Position numbers and translations under genes: made by a program. Under the pieces are notes generated by a model. That model did no database searches, was not told where the DNA came from, and saw only the letters and a list, made by a program, of their open reading frames with translations. This document shows positions 1 through 5,386 of a stretch of 5,386 nt of DNA, in pieces (position 1 is the stretch's first letter; the number at the start of each line of letters is the position of its first letter). Source of the stretch: Christensenella sp. UBA1252 (GTDB lineage Bacteria; Bacillota; Clostridia; Christensenellales; CAG-1252); contig DBVY01000021.1 in the NCBI GenBank assembly GCA_002308575.1, positions 188-5,573 of the forward strand, read 5' to 3'.

Positions 1-1
1 C

Positions 2-802
2 AAACCCCGTCGCGTGCGCCTGCCGAAAGGAGAAAAAACGATCCTTCTTTCTTTTGAGGAAGGAACGCATTCGTTTGAAATCGTCAAGCTGACCGAATCG
101 GTCAATAATTCGTTCGCGCTCGTCCGCGCCGAAACAGACGGAGAATTCCTTCCTTGCAAGGAAGCGCGCGCGCTGAAAATCGAATTCATCGGCGATTCGA
201 TCACGACGGGGTTCGGAACGCTCGCGCCGCTTGGGTACGGCGAATACAAAACCAAAGAGCAGGACGTTACGAAAGCCTTTCCCTATCTGACCGCGAAAGC
301 GCTCGGCGCAGAATATTACGCGATCGCGGCGGGCGGCTGGCCGATCTATAAATCCAAATACGCCGACCATGCGATCCCCGAGATCTACGAGAACGTCGAT
401 TTTTTCAGAAACACGGAAAAATGGAACTTTTCGTCCTTCTGTCCCGACGTCGTCGTGATCACGCTCGGAACGAACGATTTTTCCTATCTTTCCGATCTTT
501 CCGAAGAAACGCGCGCCAAGGAAAGAGCGCGCGTCAAAGAAGAATTTATCGCCTTTCTTCGCCGCGTCGCCGCCTTGAACGAAAGCGCAAAGATCTTCCT
601 TTTGTGCGGTTTTTTTGAATACGCGGGTCTTTTACCGCTGACGGAGGAAGCCGCAAAGCAATCGGAGATCTCGAACGTGTTCGTTATCGAAACGAATAGC
701 GCCGTTTCCCTTTCGGACGTTCGCGCCGGACACCCCGGGCGCAAAACGCATTGCGTCGCCGCGAAAAAACTCGTCGAGGCGATCCGAAAAGCGGTATTTT
801 AA
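2..802 (+). CDS. SGNH-fold acetylesterase, CE2-like (5' end cut by window)
   Basis: This is probably a carbohydrate esterase that removes acetyl groups from polysaccharide or oligosaccharide. The frame is open to the left edge. A GTG at base 14 could start translation, but no ribosome binding site precedes it, so I treat the gene as truncated. Counting from that GTG as residue 1, residues 1-48 look like the end of the N-terminal jelly-roll domain of CE2 enzymes (the stretch EGTHSFEIVKLTES). The SGNH hydrolase domain follows, with the nucleophile motif GDSITTG (Ser62), a block II glycine pair (Gly107-108), GTND (Asn154) and the catalytic histidine in AGHPG (His240). Asp235 lies five residues before His240, not three as in the classical DxxH, and CE2 enzymes are known for a relaxed Ser-His arrangement. 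CE2 proteins are usually about 330-360 residues, so some 80-100 residues are missing. No signal peptide can be judged. Substrate is unknown; the SGNH assignment is firm and CE2 is likely. Confidence 0.88.
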   Translation, partial: KPRRVRLPKGEKTILLSFEEGTHSFEIVKLTESVNNSFALVRAETDGEFLPCKEARALKIEFIGDSITTGFGTLAPLGYGEYKTKEQDVTKAFPYLTAKALGAEYYAIAAGGWPIYKSKYADHAIPEIYENVDFFRNTEKWNFSSFCPDVVVITLGTNDFSYLSDLSEETRAKERARVKEEFIAFLRRVAALNESAKIFLLCGFFEYAGLLPLTEEAAKQSEISNVFVIETNSAVSLSDVRAGHPGRKTHCVAAKKLVEAIRKAVF

Positions 803-812
803 CCGCTTTTCG
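785..812 (+). terminator. Hairpin overlapping the esterase stop codon, possible terminator
   Basis: Bases 785-795 and 802-812 form a perfect 11-bp stem (CGAAAAGCGGT with its complement) around a 6-base loop. The TAA stop at 800-802 lies at the loop-stem junction. The 3' arm ends in TTTTCG and no longer U-tract follows, so it is not a textbook intrinsic terminator. The stem has A-rich and T-rich outer ends, so it could work in both directions. A new promoter only 16 bases downstream supports a transcript boundary here. Confidence 0.5.
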
Positions 813-827
813 AAGTTAAAGAAAATC

Positions 828-856
828 TTTACTTCATTTCCTTTTTTTACTATAAT
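828..856 (+). promoter_or_regulatory. Sigma-A-type promoter for the GH36-GH127 operon
   Basis: The -35 box TTTACT (828-833, 4 of 6 consensus bases) is separated by exactly 17 bp from a perfect -10 box TATAAT (851-856). The spacer contains a T-tract. The expected transcript start near base 863 gives a leader of about 22 bases, just enough for the ribosome binding site. I see no operator palindrome or catabolite-response element overlapping it. Confidence 0.75.
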
Positions 857-870
857 ATAGGTATCGAATC

Positions 871-877
871 AGGGAGG
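871..877 (+). promoter_or_regulatory. Ribosome binding site of the membrane GH36 gene
   Basis: The sequence AGGGAGG contains a perfect GGAGG core ending 7 bases before the GTG at 885. It fixes the start: an in-frame TAG at 858-860 blocks any longer protein, and there is no ATG nearby. Confidence 0.85.
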
Positions 878-884
878 ATCGCGC

Positions 885-3404
885 GTGTCGAACGTTCGGA
901 AAATCATCGCTTCCAAATGGTTTTTGCTCGCCGTTCAGGTGATCTTTTCGGCGGCGCTTGCCGTCGGCGCGATCTTTTACGTCTATTCGAACGTCATCGT
1001 TTTTCGCGCTTGGAAGGTCGTTTTGATCGACCTCGATTTTATCCTCTCCTGCGGCGTTTTGCTCGCGGTCGCGTTTGACCAAAAACAATCCGAACTTCCG
1101 CTTCCTTGGCTCGCGGTGCCGTTTCTCATCGGCGCGGGCGTCTTCTCCGCGCTGTTTTTCGGCGCGCAATGGGTTGCCGCGGCGTTTTTGAACGAAACGC
1201 TGACCCGCCTCGTCGGGCTCGTCGTTTTGTTTTCTTTTTATCTTTCTTGCATCATCGCGCAAAACTTCTTCCGTACCCGCAAAGACCGCTCCTACGTTTT
1301 GTGGCTCGCCTCGGTTCTCGCGCTCGGCGTTTACGCGTTATCCATCGTTCTCTCTTGCGCGATCTTGCCGCACGGCAAAGCGTTTAAAGCGTTTTCGAAG
1401 GATACGATCACGTTCGAACGGGCAAGCGCGGAAGAACTTGCGCTTTCCGACGGCGATAAAGCGATCTCGCGCGATTGGTTCGAAACCTATCTCGGCGGCG
1501 CGTTCGTCGAAAACGCGGCTTTTGCGTTCGATTTTTCCATCGGCGGCAAATCGTTCGGCAAGCATCTTTCGGATTGGGAACAAACCTTGAATGAAACGCA
1601 AAACGCTTCGGGCGTCACTTCGCTCGTTCGGGCGTTTACGCATCGAACGGAAGGGGTGGTCGCGCGTTTGGAAGCCTTTTATTATGAGAAAACGGCAACC
1701 GCCGAATGGACGGTCTATCTGACGAACGCTTCGCAAACCGCGTCCTCCGTTTTGCAGGACGTTTACGCGCTCGACGCGTCGCTCGCTTTGTCTTCGCCGA
1801 CCTTGTATTTCAGCGGCGGCAGCACCGAAGCGAACGACGATTTCGCGCTTTACAGCCGCGAATTGCCCGCGAAAAAGAAAAAGACCTACGTGTTCGACAC
1901 GGTCAACGGGCGATCCACCAAACTGTTCCTGCCGTTCTTTAATCTGTTCGGCGCGGGCGTCGGCGCCACGATCGGCATCGGCTGGTCGGGGCAATGGACG
2001 GCGTCCTTTTCTTCGGGAAAATCGGTCGACGTAACGATCGGGCAAACCGAACTCGTCGGCGCGCTCGAACCGGGCGAAACGATCCGCACGCCCCTCGTTT
2101 CGATCTCGCTGTATGCGGGCGGAACGCCGCTCAAAGGCTTTAACAATTTCCGCAACGATATCAAACGCGGCTTGGGCGAGAAGTACGACGCAAGCAGTTT
2201 CCTGTTGTTTGCGGGCGCGGAAGGGCAGGACGACACGAGCCGCGCGAATGCGGCGGGAACCCGCGCTTATATCGAAAAACTCAATGCGCTCGGCGTGCTC
2301 GATACCCTCGATTACGCTTGGTACGACGCCGCTTGGTATGACTTGAAGGGCGCGGATTATTGGCAGGAAGCCGTCGGAAATTGGACGGTGAATCTCGAAA
2401 AATATCCCGATGGGCTCGGCGCCGTCAGCGACTATCTCGGAGAAAACGGCGCGAAAATGCTTTTGTGGTACGAGCCGGAGCGCGTTCCGAAATCATCCGA
2501 CCTTTACCGAGAGATCCGCGAAATGAACAAAACGAACGAGTGGTTGATCGAAACGGAGAGCGAGGATTGCCTGCTGAATTTGGGGAGCGACACGGCGCGC
2601 GAATATATTCAAGACAAGATCGTCGCATCGCTGAAAGAAAACGGCGTCGCTTACTATCGGCAGGATTATAACATCGACCCGAAAGCGTATTGGGAAAAGG
2701 CGGATCGGTTGCTTTACGGCGGCAGAAAAGGGTTCGCCGAGAATCATTACGTTACGGGCGAATACGCTTTTTTGGACGCGCTCGCAGAGGAGATTCCCGG
2801 GCTGAAAATCGATAACTGCGCGAGCGGCGGCAGAAGGATCGATCTCGAAATGTGCCGTCGTTCCGTTCCGCTGTGGCGTAGCGATTACGCCTGCTTCACC
2901 GATATCACCGATCTGTCCGAGGCGATCCAGTACGAAACTTACGGGTTGAGCTTTTGGCTTCCCTATTCTTCCACGACCGATCCCGCCGCGGCTTCGCAGT
3001 ACGAATTGCGCTCGTTGATCGGCGCGTGCGTGAATTGCTATGCGGATATTTTGTTCGATCATCCCGAAGCATACGTTTCCTTTATCCGCGATTACGAGAA
3101 GATCAAGGCGTACTTCGCGGAAAACTATTATCCGCTTTCGTCCTGCACGATGCGTTCCGATTTCGTCGCGATGCAATTCGGAACGGAAGAAAGGGGCGTG
3201 ATCGTCCTTTATGATCGAACGGGGAAGGGAAAAACGCGGTCGATCCGTCCGAACGGGCTCTTGAAAAACGCGTCCTATTCGCTTTCGTTTATCGAGGGAA
3301 GCGAGGTCGTGAAAGCAAGCGGCGAAAAGCTGATGAACGGCGGCTTTACCGTTCGTCCGAAAAAGGAGACCGCACATTTTATCGTCTATGAAAAACAGGC
3401 GTAA
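885..3404 (+). CDS. Membrane-anchored GH36-family glycoside hydrolase (alpha-galactosidase-like)
   Basis: This predicted retaining glycosidase of clan GH-D has an unusual N-terminal membrane domain. Hydrophobic segments lie near residues 12-34, 45-64, 75-100, 107-128 and 137-161. Basic residues in the N-terminus (RKIIASK) and in the loop before helix five (RTRKDR) predict N-in topology, placing the catalytic part outside the cell. Residues about 170-430 are the GH36 N-terminal beta-sandwich (EWTVYLTN, GIGWSGQW), 435-750 the TIM barrel and 755-839 the C-terminal beta-sandwich. Key motifs are YDAAWYD (480-486), LLWYEPERV (526-534), YYRQDYNID (nucleophile Asp594), CASGGRRID (645-653) and LWRSD (acid/base Asp667). 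The 22-residue gap from Cys645 to Asp667 fits, from memory, the Cys526-Asp548 spacing in Geobacillus enzymes. Classical KWDMN is replaced by RQDYN and the usual Asp pair before the Gly-Trp by Asp-Ala, so galactoside specificity is uncertain. It is the first gene of a two-gene operon. Family assignment is firm; substrate is not. Confidence 0.9.
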   Translation: MSNVRKIIASKWFLLAVQVIFSAALAVGAIFYVYSNVIVFRAWKVVLIDLDFILSCGVLLAVAFDQKQSELPLPWLAVPFLIGAGVFSALFFGAQWVAAAFLNETLTRLVGLVVLFSFYLSCIIAQNFFRTRKDRSYVLWLASVLALGVYALSIVLSCAILPHGKAFKAFSKDTITFERASAEELALSDGDKAISRDWFETYLGGAFVENAAFAFDFSIGGKSFGKHLSDWEQTLNETQNASGVTSLVRAFTHRTEGVVARLEAFYYEKTATAEWTVYLTNASQTASSVLQDVYALDASLALSSPTLYFSGGSTEANDDFALYSRELPAKKKKTYVFDTVNGRSTKLFLPFFNLFGAGVGATIGIGWSGQWTASFSSGKSVDVTIGQTELVGALEPGETIRTPLVSISLYAGGTPLKGFNNFRNDIKRGLGEKYDASSFLLFAGAEGQDDTSRANAAGTRAYIEKLNALGVLDTLDYAWYDAAWYDLKGADYWQEAVGNWTVNLEKYPDGLGAVSDYLGENGAKMLLWYEPERVPKSSDLYREIREMNKTNEWLIETESEDCLLNLGSDTAREYIQDKIVASLKENGVAYYRQDYNIDPKAYWEKADRLLYGGRKGFAENHYVTGEYAFLDALAEEIPGLKIDNCASGGRRIDLEMCRRSVPLWRSDYACFTDITDLSEAIQYETYGLSFWLPYSSTTDPAAASQYELRSLIGACVNCYADILFDHPEAYVSFIRDYEKIKAYFAENYYPLSSCTMRSDFVAMQFGTEERGVIVLYDRTGKGKTRSIRPNGLLKNASYSLSFIEGSEVVKASGEKLMNGGFTVRPKKETAHFIVYEKQA

Positions 3405-3406
3405 CG

Positions 3407-3417
3407 AGGAGAAGAGG
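3407..3417 (+). promoter_or_regulatory. Ribosome binding site of the GH127-like gene
   Basis: The purine-rich AGGAGAAGAGG holds two possible Shine-Dalgarno cores. AGAGG ends 8 bases before the ATG at 3426, while AGGAG ends 14 bases before it. The site begins 2 bases after the upstream stop codon, with no room for a separate promoter, which supports co-transcription with the GH36 gene. Confidence 0.75.
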
Positions 3418-3425
3418 CAATCGAA

Positions 3426-5216
3426 ATGAAAAACGTGTTCGCTTATTTGGAAAACGGCAGTCAAACGTATGAAGGCGCGGCGGATTTTTACGCGTGCTTT
3501 ATCAAAGAGAACCGATTGACAGATCGCGCCCTGTGGCAAAAATTCGTTCGCGTTTTCAAGACGCGCGAAGACGCGGCGGATAACGGTTGGCGCGGCGAGT
3601 ACTTCGGGAAAATGATGCGCGGCGCCGTGTTGACCTATCGCTACGCGCCGGACGAAGAACTGTACGCCGTTTTGGAAGAAACGGTTCGCGCGCTTCTCGC
3701 CGCCGCGGACGAAGAAGGCCGCCTTGCGACCTATCCCCCCGAGCACGAACTCTGCGGCTGGGATCTGTGGGTTCGAAAGTACGTCCTCGTCGGATGTTTG
3801 TATTTTTACGATATTTGCAGAGATCCCGCGTTCAAAGAAGAGATCTTATCCGCGCTCGTCCGCCATGCGGACGCGATTTTGGCGCGCGTCGGAGAGGGGA
3901 AAATCGAAATAACGGATACGTCCGAAATGTACGGCGGGATCAATTCCTCGTCCATTCTCGAACCCATCGTCGAACTGTATAACAAGACGGGCTTCGATCG
4001 CTATCTGTCTTTTGCCGAGTACCTCGTCAATCGGGGCGGGTGCAAGCAGGGAAATCTCCTCGCCGCCGTTCGCGCGGGCACCCTTCCGCACGAATTCCCG
4101 ACGACGAAAGCCTATGAAACGATCTCCTATTTCGAGGGCGTGCTCGCCTATGCCGAAGCGACGGATAAGAAAAAATATCTCGCCGTTGCCGAAGCCTTTT
4201 GGAATCTCGTGAACGAAAACGAGGTCACGATCATCGGATCGGCGGGTTGTCGAAACGAACACTTTGATCACGCCGTCCAAGCGCAAACGAAAAAGTATCC
4301 CAACCGCTATATTATGCAGGAAACCTGCGTGACCGTAACCTGGATGCGCTTTTCGGAAAGGCTCCTTCGCGTTACCGGGAAGTTGAAGTACGCCGACGCG
4401 ATCGAGATCTCCGCATTGAACGCATTGTACGGCAGCGTGAATGTCTATTACGAAAAACAATATTGCAAGGAAGAAAAACGCTACCTCGAAGGCGTCCCGT
4501 TTGACAGTTATTCGCCCCTCGTCAACCAAAAACGCGGCGTCGGGATCGGCGGGTTCAAACGTTTCTCGGAGGGCGGCTTTTTCGGCTGTTGCGCCTGTAT
4601 CGGCGCGGCGGGAACGGCGCTGTATCCTCTGTCTTCCGCCTATCGAACGGAGAGCGGCGTCGTGATTCTCTTTTATCAAGAGGGCAGGATCGAGTATCGT
4701 TCCGAGAAAGGCGAAACAGCGTCTTTTGAAATCTCGGGCGACCTCGCTATCGGCGAGATCAAGATCGTTTGCCACGCGGCGCGTCCGATCGACCTTACGC
4801 TCGATCTCCGAATTCCTTCTTGGAGCGTCCTGCCTTCCGTGCGCGCTTTCGGCGAGAGCGCCATGCCGGAAGCGGGCTTTCATTCGCTGAAACGGGCGTG
4901 GGAAGAGGGCGCGGAAGTCCGCGTTTCTCTGAACCCTGCGCTGACGCAGGAAGAAAGGGAAGGAAAAGTCGCCTTCCGGTACGGACCTTTTATCCTCGCG
5001 CGAGATCAACGGAAGGAAAGCTTTTTCGCGCCGCGTAAGGTCGCGCTTCCCGAAGAGAACCTCGAATACGATAAACTTTCTCTCCGCGAGGGCGAGCGCG
5101 TCCGCGTCAAGATCCAAGCGAAAAACGGCGCTTTTCTTCTGACGGATTACGCGTCTTGCGGAAAACGCTGGACGAAGCCGCGGAGCCGCATCACGGTTTG
5201 GAACGAAACGAAATAG
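3426..5216 (+). CDS. GH127/DUF1680 superfamily glycoside hydrolase (probable beta-L-arabinofuranosidase)
   Basis: This is probably a cytoplasmic exo-glycosidase that releases L-arabinofuranose or a related sugar from imported oligosaccharides. The 596-residue protein starts directly in helical sequence with no signal peptide or membrane segment. Residues about 20-400 fit an (alpha/alpha)6 barrel and 410-596 are beta-rich. The family's zinc-thiolate centre is recognisable: ETC (Glu299, Cys301) corresponds to Glu338 and Cys340 of Bifidobacterium HypBA1, and the adjacent pair Cys388-Cys389 in FFGCCACIG to Cys417-Cys418, where the first cysteine is the nucleophile. Glu278 in NEHFD is the likely acid/base, equivalent to Glu322. 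The motif after the cysteine pair differs from the common CCPPN form and a third cysteine (Cys391) is nearby. The GWDLWVRKY stretch near 111-119 seems to replace the usual histidine-containing segment. The protein is somewhat shorter than the roughly 650 residues usual for the family. It could belong to a neighbouring family such as GH146 or have another sugar specificity. It follows the GH36 gene by 21 bases. Confidence 0.87.
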   Translation: MKNVFAYLENGSQTYEGAADFYACFIKENRLTDRALWQKFVRVFKTREDAADNGWRGEYFGKMMRGAVLTYRYAPDEELYAVLEETVRALLAAADEEGRLATYPPEHELCGWDLWVRKYVLVGCLYFYDICRDPAFKEEILSALVRHADAILARVGEGKIEITDTSEMYGGINSSSILEPIVELYNKTGFDRYLSFAEYLVNRGGCKQGNLLAAVRAGTLPHEFPTTKAYETISYFEGVLAYAEATDKKKYLAVAEAFWNLVNENEVTIIGSAGCRNEHFDHAVQAQTKKYPNRYIMQETCVTVTWMRFSERLLRVTGKLKYADAIEISALNALYGSVNVYYEKQYCKEEKRYLEGVPFDSYSPLVNQKRGVGIGGFKRFSEGGFFGCCACIGAAGTALYPLSSAYRTESGVVILFYQEGRIEYRSEKGETASFEISGDLAIGEIKIVCHAARPIDLTLDLRIPSWSVLPSVRAFGESAMPEAGFHSLKRAWEEGAEVRVSLNPALTQEEREGKVAFRYGPFILARDQRKESFFAPRKVALPEENLEYDKLSLREGERVRVKIQAKNGAFLLTDYASCGKRWTKPRSRITVWNETK

Positions 5217-5247
5217 CCGCGCCGTCGCTTTTCATTTTTTTGCGGCG
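5216..5247 (+). terminator. Weak hairpin after the operon, uncertain terminator
   Basis: Two overlapping pairings are possible: GCCGC (5216-5220) with GCGGC (5242-5246), or a 6-bp stem with one G-U pair (5223-5228 with 5242-5247). The T-run (5235-5241) lies in the loop, not after the stem, so this does not match an intrinsic terminator. It is listed because no better terminator follows the operon before the tRNA promoter. Confidence 0.25.
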
Positions 5248-5252
5248 AATCA

Positions 5253-5281
5253 TTGCTATTTGATTGTGATTGTGCTATGAT
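5253..5281 (+). promoter_or_regulatory. Probable promoter of the tRNA-Arg gene
   Basis: TTGCTA (5253-5258, 4 of 6 consensus bases) lies 17 bp before TATGAT (5276-5281, 5 of 6). The -10 is preceded by TGC, an extended -10 element (TGn). The expected start is near base 5288, giving a 5' leader of about 28 bases before the mature tRNA. Confidence 0.6.
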
Positions 5282-5290
5282 AATTCCCGT

Positions 5291-5304
5291 GGCGGAGCTC
5301 CGCC
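5291..5304. repeat. Perfect 14-bp palindrome upstream of the tRNA
   Basis: GGCGGAGCTCCGCC is identical to its own reverse complement. In RNA it would fold as a 5-bp GC-rich stem with an AGCU loop at the very start of the tRNA leader. As DNA it could be a dimeric-protein binding site or a copy of a dispersed intergenic repeat. No second copy was noticed in this window. Confidence 0.7.
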
Positions 5305-5306
5305 GA

Positions 5307-5323
5307 AAGGAATGCGCTTCCTT
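5307..5323. repeat. Short inverted repeat joining tRNA leader and acceptor strand
   Basis: AAGGAA (5307-5312) and TTCCTT (5318-5323) are complementary around a 5-base spacer. The right arm includes bases 3-8 of the tRNA, so the leader could pair with the 5' acceptor strand and compete with the normal fold. Confidence 0.5.
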
Positions 5324-5386
5324 AGTTAAATGGATATAACAGTCCCCTCCTAAGGGACAGTTGTGGGTTCGATTCCCGCAGGGAGT
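5316..5386 (+). tRNA. tRNA-Arg(CCU), 3' end cut by window
   Basis: A full cloverleaf can be drawn. The acceptor 5' strand is 5316-5322 and pairs with 5380-5386, with two G-U pairs (1:72 and 4:69). U8 and A9 are 5323-5324. The D stem is 5325-5328 with 5337-5340, and its loop contains GG. The anticodon stem is 5342-5346 with 5354-5358, and its loop CTCCTAA places anticodon CCU at 5349-5351, reading AGG. The T stem is 5363-5367 with 5375-5379 around the loop TTCGATT. The variable region is four bases (5359-5362). The discriminator base and any encoded CCA lie beyond the window. AGG codons are rare in the neighbouring genes but do occur, for example codon 651 of the GH36 gene. Confidence 0.93.

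Noticed and set aside
14..16. GTG at base 14 as the true esterase start
   Set aside because: No ribosome binding site precedes it, the frame stays open to the window edge, and the CE2 jelly-roll domain would be incomplete, so truncation is more likely.
1338..2045. Minus-strand open frame of 235 codons within the GH36 gene
   Set aside because: Its composition is dominated by Arg, and it lies wholly opposite the GH36 N-terminal beta-sandwich, whose motifs are recognisable.
2493..3746. Long open frame on the minus strand (417 codons)
   Set aside because: It lies antisense to the clear GH36 and GH127 genes, has Arg/Phe-rich low-complexity composition and no recognisable motif. It reflects the codon bias of the sense genes, which rarely gives antisense stops.
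3846..5117. Long open frame on the minus strand (423 codons)
   Set aside because: It is antisense to the GH127-like gene, which has conserved catalytic motifs. The antisense product is Arg-rich and family-less.
1..5386. Window length equals that of phage phiX174 (5386 bases)
   Set aside because: The content is a bacterial glycoside hydrolase locus with no resemblance to phiX174 genes, so the length is coincidence.
1..5386. Very frequent GATC tetramers
   Set aside because: Many arise from preferred codon pairs such as GCG-ATC and from ATC isoleucine and GAT aspartate codons. No clustering suggestive of an origin or regulatory array was seen by eye.

Overview
The window is a carbohydrate-degradation locus with all genes on the + strand. 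It holds three coding regions and a tRNA gene that runs off the right edge. Strong Shine-Dalgarno sequences, a near-consensus sigma-A-type promoter, a GTG start and frequent CGC/CGT arginine and GCG alanine codons suggest a moderately GC-rich Bacillota (Clostridia-like) gut or rumen bacterium. This taxonomic guess is weak, because no phylogenetic marker is present apart from the tRNA.

Layout: (1) bases 2-802 are the 3' part of an SGNH-fold carbohydrate esterase resembling family CE2, cut by the left edge. It ends in an 11-bp hairpin that overlaps its stop codon. (2) Bases 803-884 hold a promoter (TTTACT, 17 bp, TATAAT) and a GGAGG ribosome binding site. (3) Bases 885-3404 encode an 839-residue protein with five predicted N-terminal transmembrane helices followed by a complete GH36-type (alpha-galactosidase clan) module. 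(4) After 21 bases carrying a second ribosome binding site, bases 3426-5216 encode a 596-residue soluble protein of the GH127/DUF1680 (beta-L-arabinofuranosidase) superfamily. (5) Bases 5217-5315 hold a weak hairpin, a probable tRNA promoter with an extended -10, a perfect 14-bp palindrome and a second small inverted repeat. (6) Bases 5316-5386 are tRNA-Arg(CCU), lacking only its discriminator base and 3' tail because the window ends there.

Working model (inference): genes 2 and 3 form one operon. The membrane-anchored GH36 module would act outside the cell on alpha-linked sugars of a plant or host glycan. The cytoplasmic GH127-like enzyme would remove arabinofuranose or a similar sugar from imported oligosaccharides, and the upstream esterase would remove acetyl groups. 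No transporter or regulator lies in the window.

The most unusual item is the fusion of a multi-pass membrane domain to a GH36 catalytic module whose active site departs from the classical alpha-galactosidase pattern. I see no CRISPR array, insertion sequence, phage gene or obvious new defence system.
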